A stretch of DNA of 64,000 bases from Thermocoleostomius sinensis A174. GTDB lineage: Bacteria; Cyanobacteriota; Cyanobacteriia; Elainellales; Elainellaceae. The position numbers were made by a program, and so were the translations under genes. Position 1 is the first letter of the stretch. Every line of letters begins with the position of its first letter. The stretch spans positions 2,767,026-2,831,025 of the forward strand of contig NZ_CP113797.1 in assembly GCF_026802175.1 (NCBI RefSeq). Reading direction: 5' to 3'. Positions 27,707 through 36,389 of the stretch are shown here, piece after piece. A model generated the notes under the pieces. The model was not told the origin of the DNA and made no database searches. It saw nothing but the letters and a program-made list of their open reading frames with translations.

Positions 27707-28603
27707 CTAACCTTTAACTCCACTGCCTGTTTCGGTTGGCACGATGTAACGTTGCATCAGTCCAAAAAATAGCAAAATTGGCGCGATCGAAATCACCGAT
27801 CCGGCGGCAATCAATCGCCAATCCAAGGAGAAAGCCCCGGCTAATTTGGCAACTCCAAGCGGCAGGGTGTAATAGTCTGGCTGATCCAACACAAGCAGTG
27901 GCCAGAGAAAATCACTCCAAGAACCAATAAACACGAAAATTGCAAGTGTCACCAAGGCTGGGCGAATAGAGGGCAGCATCACAAACCACCAAATGCCCAA
28001 TTCCGAGCAACCATCCATGCGGGCTGCCTCCTCTAGTTCTTTGGGAACTCCTTGAAATGCTTGGCGCAGTAGAAAAATGCCAAACGCAGACGCAATCGCC
28101 GGAAAAATTAACCCTAAATAGGTGTTTCGCAATCCCAACTGCACGGTGAGGATATACAGCGGAATCATGACAATCTGAAACGGAATCAGAATGGTGGAAA
28201 CAATCAGCGAAAAGATTAGCTCGCGTCCCCGAAATTGCAGCCGCGCCAACGGATACGCCGCCAGTGAACAGAGAAGCAGATTCAGCCCCACCGTTAGCAC
28301 TGCTACCACACTGCTGTTAAACAAATAGCGCCCAAACGGATTCGTTTGCCAAACTTTGACAAAATTCTGTACCGTTGGCTGCTGGGGAATAAACTGCGGC
28401 GGGAATTGAAAGATATTCTCTGTGGGTGATTTGAACGCTGTGCTGGTTAACCAAATCAACGGCAGCAGCATCACCAAGGCGATCGCGCTCAACAGCAAAT
28501 AGGTCCAAACCGGACGCAGCGAGGAAGCTAGGAGCCGAAAAGAGTTCTGAGCAGGACGTGAAAACGGACGCTCCATACCTTCTATGCCAACCTGCTCCTT
28601 CAT
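27707..28603 (-). CDS. Carbohydrate-type ABC transporter permease (MalG family)
   Basis: 298 residues, about six membrane helices (first at 33-55), with the EAA loop EELEEAARMDGCSELGIWWFVMLP that docks the ATPase. MalG/UgpE-type permeases import sugars or glycerol derivatives together with a MalF-type partner. Neither partner permease, binding protein nor ATPase is in the window, so this is an orphan component, as is common in cyanobacteria. It lies between leuA (57 bp upstream) and the histidine kinase. Confidence 0.92.
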   Translation of the reverse strand: MKEQVGIEGMERPFSRPAQNSFRLLASSLRPVWTYLLLSAIALVMLLPLIWLTSTAFKSPTENIFQFPPQFIPQQPTVQNFVKVWQTNPFGRYLFNSSVVAVLTVGLNLLLCSLAAYPLARLQFRGRELIFSLIVSTILIPFQIVMIPLYILTVQLGLRNTYLGLIFPAIASAFGIFLLRQAFQGVPKELEEAARMDGCSELGIWWFVMLPSIRPALVTLAIFVFIGSWSDFLWPLLVLDQPDYYTLPLGVAKLAGAFSLDWRLIAAGSVISIAPILLFFGLMQRYIVPTETGSGVKG

Positions 28604-28659
28604 GCATCCTCCGCTTCCCTATCACCTATTACCCACTACCTACTACCTTTTACCACCTA

Positions 28660-30279
28660 TCAGACTAACTGCGTCATCTCATCATGTTGAGGGTGTAACG
28701 ATTTACCCGCTTGCAGTGCCCCATAGAGACGGTTTAAGGCGTTCATGTAAGCTTGGGCCGAAGCGACAATAATGTCAGTGTGAGCACCGTGACCAGAAAA
28801 GATCCGATCGTCATGCTTCAAGCGAATCGTGACTTCACCGATCGCGTCAATGCCAGCTGTAACGGATTGCACCGAGAATTCAATTAGTTGGTTGGGAATA
28901 TCAACCACACGATTGATGGCTTTGTAAACCGCATCGACAGGCCCTGTACCGATCGCTGCATCCGTCAATTCTTCACCGGTGGGAGTGTGTAAAGTGACGG
29001 TAGCCGTAGCGCGGGCATGATCGCCACACGAGACTTGTACGTGCTCTAGCCGAAATAGTTCTGGTACTTGCTGCACTTCATCGTTGGCGATCGCTTCCAG
29101 ATCCCAATCAGTGATTTCTTTCTTCTTATCGGCCAGTTCCTTAAAGCGCAGAAAGGCCCGGTTTAGCTCTTGATCGCTCAGTTCAAAGCCCAGTTCTTTC
29201 AGACGTGTGCGGAAGGCATTGCGGCCTGAATGCTTGCCCAGCACAATCTGATTATCGTTGAGTCCGATCGACTGCGCATCCATAATTTCGTAGGTAAGCT
29301 TGTGCTTCAGCACGCCATCCTGGTGAATCCCCGATTCATGGGCAAAGGCGTTGGCCCCCACGATCGCTTTATTGGGCTGTACCAGCATTCCGGTGAGGTT
29401 AGAAACCAATCGCGAGGTTTTGTAGAGTTGGCGCGTGTCAATGTTGGTCAACGGCGCTTCCGATTCTGGAGGACGCCCCAAAAAGGGATTGAAATACTGC
29501 CGGCGCACATGCAATGCCATCACCAGTTCTTCTAGTGCTGCGTTGCCCGCCCGTTCGCCAATGCCATTGATGGTACATTCCAACTGCCGCGCCCCATTCT
29601 TGACCGCTTCCAGGAAGTTGGCCACCGCTAGCCCCAAATCGTTGTGTCCATGCACCGAAATGATGGCTTGATCGATATTGGGCACATTGTCTTTGATGCC
29701 GCGAATCAGTGCACCGAACTCTGAAGGCGTCGTGTAGCCCACGGTATCGGGAATATTGATGGTGGTGGCTCCAGCGGCGATCGCCCGTTCCAGCACTTGA
29801 TACAAAAATTCGGGGTCTGATCGTCCAGCATCTTCCGGCGAAAACTCGACATCCTCGACAAACGATTTGGCATAAGCCACCATTTCTGGTGCAATGTCCA
29901 ACACCTCTTGGCGCGTTTTTTTCAGCTTATATTCCAAGTGAATGTCGGAGGTGGCAATAAAGGTGTGAATGCGGGGTTTGGCAGCAGGGGCCAACGCTTT
30001 AGCCGCCGTTTCAATATCTTGACGAGTTGCTCGGGCCAGACCACAAATGGTGGGGCCATGCTCTACTCCTACCTGCTGGGCAATTTTCTGCACAGCTTCA
30101 AAGTCCCCCGGACTGGCAAAGGGAAATCCTGCCTCAATGACATCTACACCCAACCGCGCCAGTTGTCGGGCAATCGATAGCTTTTCTTCAACGTTGAGCG
30201 TAGCACCAGGTGATTGTTCACCATCACGAAGCGTGGTATCGAAGATGATAATGCGATCGGGCTGCAACGGATTATTCAT
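28660..30279 (-). CDS. leuA: 2-isopropylmalate synthase
   Basis: 539 residues. The catalytic TIM barrel (1 to about 275) shows [28 protein letters not shown] with the metal-binding histidines, and [14 protein letters not shown]. The linker ([22 protein letters not shown]) leads to the C-terminal LeuA regulatory domain (about 405-520) that binds leucine. It condenses acetyl-CoA with 2-oxoisovalerate, the first committed step of leucine synthesis. Full length; start ATG 30279. I find no obvious leucine leader peptide upstream. Confidence 0.97.
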   Translation of the reverse strand: MNNPLQPDRIIIFDTTLRDGEQSPGATLNVEEKLSIARQLARLGVDVIEAGFPFASPGDFEAVQKIAQQVGVEHGPTICGLARATRQDIETAAKALAPAAKPRIHTFIATSDIHLEYKLKKTRQEVLDIAPEMVAYAKSFVEDVEFSPEDAGRSDPEFLYQVLERAIAAGATTINIPDTVGYTTPSEFGALIRGIKDNVPNIDQAIISVHGHNDLGLAVANFLEAVKNGARQLECTINGIGERAGNAALEELVMALHVRRQYFNPFLGRPPESEAPLTNIDTRQLYKTSRLVSNLTGMLVQPNKAIVGANAFAHESGIHQDGVLKHKLTYEIMDAQSIGLNDNQIVLGKHSGRNAFRTRLKELGFELSDQELNRAFLRFKELADKKKEITDWDLEAIANDEVQQVPELFRLEHVQVSCGDHARATATVTLHTPTGEELTDAAIGTGPVDAVYKAINRVVDIPNQLIEFSVQSVTAGIDAIGEVTIRLKHDDRIFSGHGAHTDIIVASAQAYMNALNRLYGALQAGKSLHPQHDEMTQLV

Positions 30280-30484
30280 AGCAGGATTAACCGAAAGTAG
30301 AGGGAATTAAGGAAATTAACTGAATCAATAACTGATCAATACGCCTAGGCAGCTTTTTAAAGCAACAGCAATTAGCGCTACCGATCGTAGCATTGACAAT
30401 CATAGCGATTCTACAAGTCTCTTTTTAAGAGAATTACGGTGCTGCCTAATGAATAATGTCGAATTCTGTCCATCACTCTCCTAG

Positions 30485-33055
30485 TTAGAAGGAGTCAGAA
30501 GGAGCAGCTTCAGGAACGATGGAGGGCGGCTCTGATGAAAATGAACCTGGAGCGGTGTCAATGGAAGGCAGATCTTCTGCAAAGGGGGCTGGGGCCGCAT
30601 AGGGGGCAGGTGGATCTTGCACAAAGGAATCCGTGGGCGGCGCTTCAAAGTTGTAGTCGTAGGTAGGTGCTTCTTGTACAAAGGAATCGGTGGGGGCTGG
30701 AGCGACCTCAGGGATGGGAGGAGCCTGGCCAAAACTGCCCGGCGATGGTATTTGAAAAACAGGGGCAGGCGGATCTTGGGCTACAGGTGCTGTTGTGGTG
30801 CTATCGCTAATGCCAGAACCAGCCTCGGTTGGGCGCTCGATCGGGCCAAGGGTACCTGCCTCTGGGGTTCCTTCTGGAGTTATAGCGATTCCGGTTTCCG
30901 CCGATGAGCTTGAAGATTGAGTGGCTTGTGCTGCTTCCTGAATGCGGCGGATTTGATACAGTGCATCCTCTACCCGATCGGCTCGTCCCTGCTGGGAAAA
31001 CAGGTCGGCAGACTGCTGCAAATCAGCGATTGCGGCGTCAATGTTTCCCAAAACGGCTTGCCGGATACCGCGTCCGTAAAAAGCAGCAGCAAAACTAGGA
31101 TCGATTTCTGTGGCTTTGGTGTAAGCCTCGATCGCTCCTTGATGATTGCCCTGAGTTGTCAGCACATTACCCAAATTGTGATATGCGACCGCATCATTAG
31201 GATCGCGTTGAATTGCCTGTTGATAGTCATTCAGGGCTGACTCGTAATTGCCGAGCCGTTCCCACACCAGCCCTCGGTTGTTGTAGCCATAGGAATCATT
31301 GGGATTCAGTTGCAATGCCCGAGTACAGGCGTCGATCGCTGCGTCGTATTGTCCTAAATTGCTGAGATTGTTGCACAAGCTAACAAACGCCGTGTAGTTA
31401 TTGGGATTCAGTTCGGTGGCTTTGGTGCAGTCTTCCACCGCTTTTTGGTGTTCGCTCATCTGTCCCTGTGCTTGACAGCGGGCAATGTAGGCTTCGACGT
31501 ACTCTGGATCAAGTTCGATCGCCTTGGTGACATCTTCAATGGCGCCACGCCGATCGGCCAAGCGAAATCGAGCGGCTCCACGATGGTAATAGGCATCCGC
31601 ATTCGTGGGATTCAGTTGAATTTCTCGCGAACTTAAAACTACCGCTTGGGTGTAATAAGTATTGGCTTCTTCCCGGTTGCGTTGCTCGGTGTAAAAGTTA
31701 CCCCAATTGAGGTGAGCGATCGCATTATCTGGATCAAGATCAAGTGCCCGTTGGCAGTCGGCTTCGGCGCGATCGTTATCTTCCAAGCGCAGATGCATTC
31801 CACACCGACGCGCATAGGCATCTGCATAGGCTGGATTAATCCGAATTGCAAGGTTATAGCGATCCAGAGCGGCTTTGATGTCACCAAACCTGGCTTTTTG
31901 TCGTCCTTGATCGTGAAAATAAGTTGCGACTCGATTTTTTTGACTATAGCCAATGCCTGCAAAACTGCCGAGGGTCACTAGGGCAATCGCCGTTGCGGCT
32001 AGAAACCGTTTCAGTCCAGACGGCACAGACGACCTAGCTGGAACCGTCCCCGCTGTTCCAGAGTTAGCGCTCGCATTCGAGGCAACAGCATTGACTTCAC
32101 TCGATGTAGACGTTGCCTGCTCAGTCCTGGTTGCAGGCGATGCGGTAGCCAAAATGGTTGGAACCGCTGGGGGCATCGCCTGAATTTCTGGTAACACCGT
32201 TGTGGCTAGTCTATTCGGGACAAGTTCATCTAAATGAGTCAGATCGGCAAGAACCAAGGCAGCTGTGGCATATCGCTGTCGGTAATCCAGCCGTACCATG
32301 TTATCGATGACAGTGGCTAACGCTGGACTGACCGATCGTCGATGGCGCCATCTGACTTCACCGGGTGGATGGCTACTGGAATCTTTAAGCAACGAGATTT
32401 CATCGGCGGCCAAACCTAACAGGGCTTGAATGGCAATCATTCCCAGCGCATAAATATCGCTGTTGAACTGGGGTTGCCCGTTGAACTGCTCGATTGCCAT
32501 ATATCCAGGCGTGCCAATGGCGATCGTGGGGGTATGTTGCCCCAGCGCAATTTGCGTTCCCAGTTCTTTGACGGCTCCAAAGTCTATTAGCACCAGCTTA
32601 TCGTCAGGTTGGCGACGCATCAGGTTGGCAGGCTTAATGTCGCGGTGAATGACGCCTTGTCCATGCACGAACACCAAAATTTCCAAGGCTTCTTTGAGAA
32701 ACCGCACCACCTGATCTTCAGACCAGGGCACACCCGGAATCATTTCCTGCGTGAGCGGATGCCCCGGAATAAATTGTTCCACTAGAAAAAATTCTTGCCC
32801 TTCTTCGATATCAGCCAGCAATGTCGGAATCTGGTCATGATGTCCCAATTTTTCGAGAATTTCTGCTTCTTTTTTGAACAAGCGGCGAGCATGTTGCAAA
32901 GCTTGCGGGTTGCTGTGAGAGTAGCGCAGTTGCTTGATGACACAATAGGGATGCCCCGGACGCTTAGTATCCTTTGACAAAAACGTTTGCCCAAACGCCC
33001 CTCCGCCTAAGATTTTAATGACCTCATAGCGTCCGTCTACGATCACACCATTCAT
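30485..33055 (-). CDS. Ser/Thr protein kinase with TPR repeats and Pro-rich tail
   Basis: 856 residues. The Hanks-type kinase (about 8-275) keeps the active residues: glycine loop GGGAFG, K41, HRD at 137-139 (HRDIKPANL) and DFG (LIDFGAVKEL). A hydrophobic segment near 345-365 (FLAATAIALVTLGSFAGIGY) suggests membrane anchoring, so the following eight or so TPRs (about 370-700) would be outside the cytoplasm. The last 130 residues are Pro/Ala/acid rich with several DSFVQ repeats. Such PknB-like kinases phosphorylate Ser/Thr; the target is unknown. The gene lies between rhomboid and leuA, all minus strand. Confidence 0.95.
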   Translation of the reverse strand: MNGVIVDGRYEVIKILGGGAFGQTFLSKDTKRPGHPYCVIKQLRYSHSNPQALQHARRLFKKEAEILEKLGHHDQIPTLLADIEEGQEFFLVEQFIPGHPLTQEMIPGVPWSEDQVVRFLKEALEILVFVHGQGVIHRDIKPANLMRRQPDDKLVLIDFGAVKELGTQIALGQHTPTIAIGTPGYMAIEQFNGQPQFNSDIYALGMIAIQALLGLAADEISLLKDSSSHPPGEVRWRHRRSVSPALATVIDNMVRLDYRQRYATAALVLADLTHLDELVPNRLATTVLPEIQAMPPAVPTILATASPATRTEQATSTSSEVNAVASNASANSGTAGTVPARSSVPSGLKRFLAATAIALVTLGSFAGIGYSQKNRVATYFHDQGRQKARFGDIKAALDRYNLAIRINPAYADAYARRCGMHLRLEDNDRAEADCQRALDLDPDNAIAHLNWGNFYTEQRNREEANTYYTQAVVLSSREIQLNPTNADAYYHRGAARFRLADRRGAIEDVTKAIELDPEYVEAYIARCQAQGQMSEHQKAVEDCTKATELNPNNYTAFVSLCNNLSNLGQYDAAIDACTRALQLNPNDSYGYNNRGLVWERLGNYESALNDYQQAIQRDPNDAVAYHNLGNVLTTQGNHQGAIEAYTKATEIDPSFAAAFYGRGIRQAVLGNIDAAIADLQQSADLFSQQGRADRVEDALYQIRRIQEAAQATQSSSSSAETGIAITPEGTPEAGTLGPIERPTEAGSGISDSTTTAPVAQDPPAPVFQIPSPGSFGQAPPIPEVAPAPTDSFVQEAPTYDYNFEAPPTDSFVQDPPAPYAAPAPFAEDLPSIDTAPGSFSSEPPSIVPEAAPSDSF

Positions 33056-33255
33056 ACGGCCACCTCAGCCCTTTTCAGTCAATACAACCTGCAAATTGGG
33101 TACACACAAGCCAACACAACGATCGTTTCAATATTGATTATGAGGAGAAATTTCACGCTATGCTTTGCAAATTCACTCCCACGTGTATTGACTTCCGACT
33201 GTTTTTCCAATATTCCGGATCGATTCAATAGACGGTAACACGTGCCAAGCCGTAA

Positions 33256-34839
33256 CTAATGCAGCGGTGTTCCCGACTCGACTACCCGATCGCCAGGACT
33301 GACCTGAAATAAACAGCTACCTGCGAAAAACCCTAATATCAAACCAGAAGCGTGACCCACCAGGCTGACTTGGGGCGTAAACACATCAAAAACGACTTGC
33401 AGCACTACAATTAGCAAAACTAGCCGCAGCCGCCTTGCTGCAATTCTAGCTTTTTCCTGCCGCCAGCCTTTTAACAGGATGGCAGCCATGACGCCTAGTA
33501 GACCCATAATGGCTCCAGAGGCCCCGACGGCAAGCAGATCGGAAACCTGCGTCAGCATGGCCAAGGCAGCGATCGCTAACATAGAACCGATGCCACTAAA
33601 GAAATAGACCAGCAAAAACTTGAAATGGCCTAGGGTTGCCTCCACGAACCCACCGATTGCCAACAGCGCTATCATGTTTGCCAGCAAATGCACTGCACCA
33701 TAGTGCAGAAACAGCGCACTGATCAGCCGCCACCAGTCGCTTGGCAAATTTTCGGGAACCAATGCCCCCATCCGATATAAGGTGGCCAGGTTTTCGCTAC
33801 CGCCCCACCACATTTCTAATGCAAAGATCAAGCTATTCAACCCAATCAACCCATAAGTAACATACGGTTTGCTGCTTGTGCCATTGGCTCGGCCGCCATA
33901 GCGCGCTTCCTGTCGAATAGTTTGGGTAAGCTGAGTCAAGGTGTCTCGCGATTCGGCTGTGAGTTGCTGCAATGGGATCAGGGAATGCGACAGTCGCCAG
34001 GTGATGGCGTTGTACATAGATGGATCGCAGTGCTGTTGTAAAGTCAGCAAGGCCTCGCGGGACGATCGCTCATACCCTGCGGCCCAATCGGCTGTAGCCA
34101 GCCAAAACTGCCGCATCTCTGGGGAATAAATTTTTAAAGGCCCAGTTAGCAACTGCTGCACTAGTTGGGATTGCCCGCAAAAAGCCAGAACTAATAGCCG
34201 AGCCACATTGAGAGTAATCGCGTCGCTGCTTTTCTCAAACTGCTGTTCAAAAAGAGCCAGCGATCGTACCAATTCATTCACCTCTCCGGTTTCCCCCAGC
34301 GCCCGCAGGTAATGAAGAGCGATCGTCGAGTCGCGAAAAATTTTCTCCTCTGACCAGTTACAACGAATCCAGGTCAGCAGTTCGTCCCACTGTGCCCCCA
34401 TCCGATAGAGAAACGCCGTTGCAATTCGCCCTGTAGAATTGGTGACCCTGCTATGGCGTTGAAACACCTGTTTAGCGGCTTCCAATTGATCTTGCTGCGC
34501 CAGTTCCAGCCCCAACAGCACATCTGGATACTCTAGCCAGCCATCAGCCGGATGCAGCCACCGCAACCGGGAGGCCAGTTTCCGAGCTTGACGATAGCGT
34601 TCTTGATAAAACAAGCGGTTTACCCTGGCAAATCCTATTAACGGCGTCGCCACAAACAGCGCCCAAAACCCGCCACTGATCCAACCCGCTCGATCGGGAA
34701 CTACGACATACGCTACAACCAGAATGATCAAAATCACGCTGGAAACGATCAGCCAACCCCGAGGCAGCCGGGGCGATCGCAACAGCGAGAATAAGCAAGA
34801 GAAGAAAACAATTTGCAGCAGCAGAATGTTGAAACTCAT
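33256..34839 (-). CDS. Rhomboid-family intramembrane serine protease with long N-terminal extension
   Basis: 527 residues. Two or three N-terminal hydrophobic segments (1-75) are followed by about 230 soluble, helical, TPR-like residues (75-305), then the rhomboid core: HLLANMIALLAIGGFVE, the nucleophile motif GASGAIMG (serine near residue 437) and the catalytic histidine in GHASG (near 496). Rhomboids cut transmembrane helices of other proteins. The substrate is unknown. The large helical insert between membrane segments is unusual compared with minimal bacterial rhomboids of 200-300 residues. The kinase-TPR gene lies 200 bp downstream. Confidence 0.9.
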   Translation of the reverse strand: MSFNILLLQIVFFSCLFSLLRSPRLPRGWLIVSSVILIILVVAYVVVPDRAGWISGGFWALFVATPLIGFARVNRLFYQERYRQARKLASRLRWLHPADGWLEYPDVLLGLELAQQDQLEAAKQVFQRHSRVTNSTGRIATAFLYRMGAQWDELLTWIRCNWSEEKIFRDSTIALHYLRALGETGEVNELVRSLALFEQQFEKSSDAITLNVARLLVLAFCGQSQLVQQLLTGPLKIYSPEMRQFWLATADWAAGYERSSREALLTLQQHCDPSMYNAITWRLSHSLIPLQQLTAESRDTLTQLTQTIRQEARYGGRANGTSSKPYVTYGLIGLNSLIFALEMWWGGSENLATLYRMGALVPENLPSDWWRLISALFLHYGAVHLLANMIALLAIGGFVEATLGHFKFLLVYFFSGIGSMLAIAALAMLTQVSDLLAVGASGAIMGLLGVMAAILLKGWRQEKARIAARRLRLVLLIVVLQVVFDVFTPQVSLVGHASGLILGFFAGSCLFQVSPGDRVVESGTPLH

Positions 34840-35023
34840 GGGGTAGGGTGAAGATTGGGGGAAGGAAGGCTAAAGTATACAGGCTACAGGCTAAACGGAG
34901 AGTTGCACTACATCATTTATCCTTTCTTTCCTGATATCCCTTCCCATTATTCCTTACTCTCCACTGCCCTATCCCCCCATCCTTTATGATCAAAGGCAAC
35001 CGTCTCAATTAGCATGACAAGCT

Positions 35024-35896
35024 ATGGCTATAGTTTGGGAGTTGGATTTCTACTCGCGCCCAGTGCTGGATGAAAATCAAAAAAAGCTCTGGGAACTACT
35101 GGTGTGCGAAAGTCCGACGGATATTCGTACCAATCCTGACTCTTTGTTTCGCTACTCAGAGTTTTGTGCCAGTACCGAGGTCAACTCTGTACGACTGCGG
35201 CAAGCTTTGGAGCAGGCGATCGCCCAAGCGCCCAAGCCACCCGATCGCATTCGGTTCTTTCGCCGCCAAATGAACAATATGATCACCAAAGCCTGTGAAG
35301 ACGCAGGCATTTCGGTCTATCCGAGTCGCCGTACGTTAGCGCTGAACCGTTGGATTCAACAACGACTGCGGGACGTTTATCCCACTCTGCCCAACTACCA
35401 AGCCAGCAGTAACCCGTCGGTGAACTTACCTGCTTCTCCACCACAACCGCTACCCGATGCGCTGCGCGGCGAAAAATGGATGTTAGTTACCTTACCTGCC
35501 TCTGCACTTGCAGAAATGCCAGAATGGGATATTTCGTTTGGTGAAGCATTTCCTCTAGAATTGGCAGAGGTGCCACCCGATACAGCCATTCCGGGGCTGA
35601 TTATTTTCTCGTCGCGGGCCATGCCTCTAGCGGCTTGGATGTCGGGATTGGAATTGGCGTTTTTGAAGCTGAACCCTGAGCCGCCAGCCAAGTTAGTGTT
35701 GGAAACCGGAGCTAACGATGCCTGGATTTTAGCTAATGTGGCGTCCGCACCCTTGCAAATCGAAGCCCAAAATTTTGAACAAGCCAAGGAAAAAGCAAAT
35801 TGGGTGCATTTCGTGGCGGTGCAATCAGACCCAAATGCCGAGTCGTTTGCCGGGTTTTGGTTGCTCCAGGAATTGAATCTACTCCATAGTGCATAA
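35024..35896 (+). CDS. Tab2/Atab2-family RNA-binding protein
   Basis: 290 residues beginning MAIVWELDFYSRPVLDENQK, a clear Tab2/Atab2 (DUF1092) start, with further family segments FRRQMNNMITKACEDAGI and AFLKLNPEPPAKLVLETG. In algae and plants these proteins bind the psaB leader and help translate photosystem I (and II) proteins; the cyanobacterial homologue is assumed to have a related role. Soluble and full length. The ycf34 gene follows on the same strand after 192 bp. Confidence 0.93.
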   Translation: MAIVWELDFYSRPVLDENQKKLWELLVCESPTDIRTNPDSLFRYSEFCASTEVNSVRLRQALEQAIAQAPKPPDRIRFFRRQMNNMITKACEDAGISVYPSRRTLALNRWIQQRLRDVYPTLPNYQASSNPSVNLPASPPQPLPDALRGEKWMLVTLPASALAEMPEWDISFGEAFPLELAEVPPDTAIPGLIIFSSRAMPLAAWMSGLELAFLKLNPEPPAKLVLETGANDAWILANVASAPLQIEAQNFEQAKEKANWVHFVAVQSDPNAESFAGFWLLQELNLLHSA

Positions 35897-36088
35897 ATTT
35901 CTACAAATGCCCTTGTCGCAGGGTGCAGGTGTGATGGTGAATTTATGATGGTGAATTGCCTAAAGTTGAGCTAGAGTAGCAGAAAAGGCGGCGTAACATC
36001 TAGACCTTTTCAGTTTCCTTGGAGGGTTATCTCCGAATTCGTTTTCTGATGTCTAGTGTAGCTGCGGAGTCTGCGGAGGAAAGTCAAA

Positions 36089-36337
36089 ATGTGCATTTGT
36101 GTGAACTGCCATTATGTCGATCGCTGTACTACCTATCACGCCGTAGAACATCAGCATCAACAGCCCCATCTTACGGACTCTCCCACTTTTGAAGCAGTTG
36201 AACCCACCATCAATGTCAATATTCGTCAGAGGGATGACTTTATTGAAATGGAGTGGGATGTAGTGGGATGTTTGAGCTTTGAAGAAGAAGTGGGCAAGTG
36301 GTCGAGGTTGCGCCCAGGTGAGCTAGTGCCGACCTGA
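36089..36337 (+). CDS. ycf34: Ycf34 family protein
   Basis: 82 residues starting MCICVNCHYVDRCTTYHAVE, with the conserved cysteines typical of Ycf34, and ending with GCLSFEEEVGKW. Ycf34 in Synechocystis binds an iron-sulfur cluster and influences photosynthetic electron flow; the family is encoded in red-lineage plastids and cyanobacteria. A GGAGGA ribosome site lies about 10 bases before the ATG. Confidence 0.95.
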   Translation: MCICVNCHYVDRCTTYHAVEHQHQQPHLTDSPTFEAVEPTINVNIRQRDDFIEMEWDVVGCLSFEEEVGKWSRLRPGELVPT

Positions 36338-36389
36338 CCTTGACGAGGGTAGGAGAGGTAGTCCGGCTGACCTTGCCTCTGAAACACCG

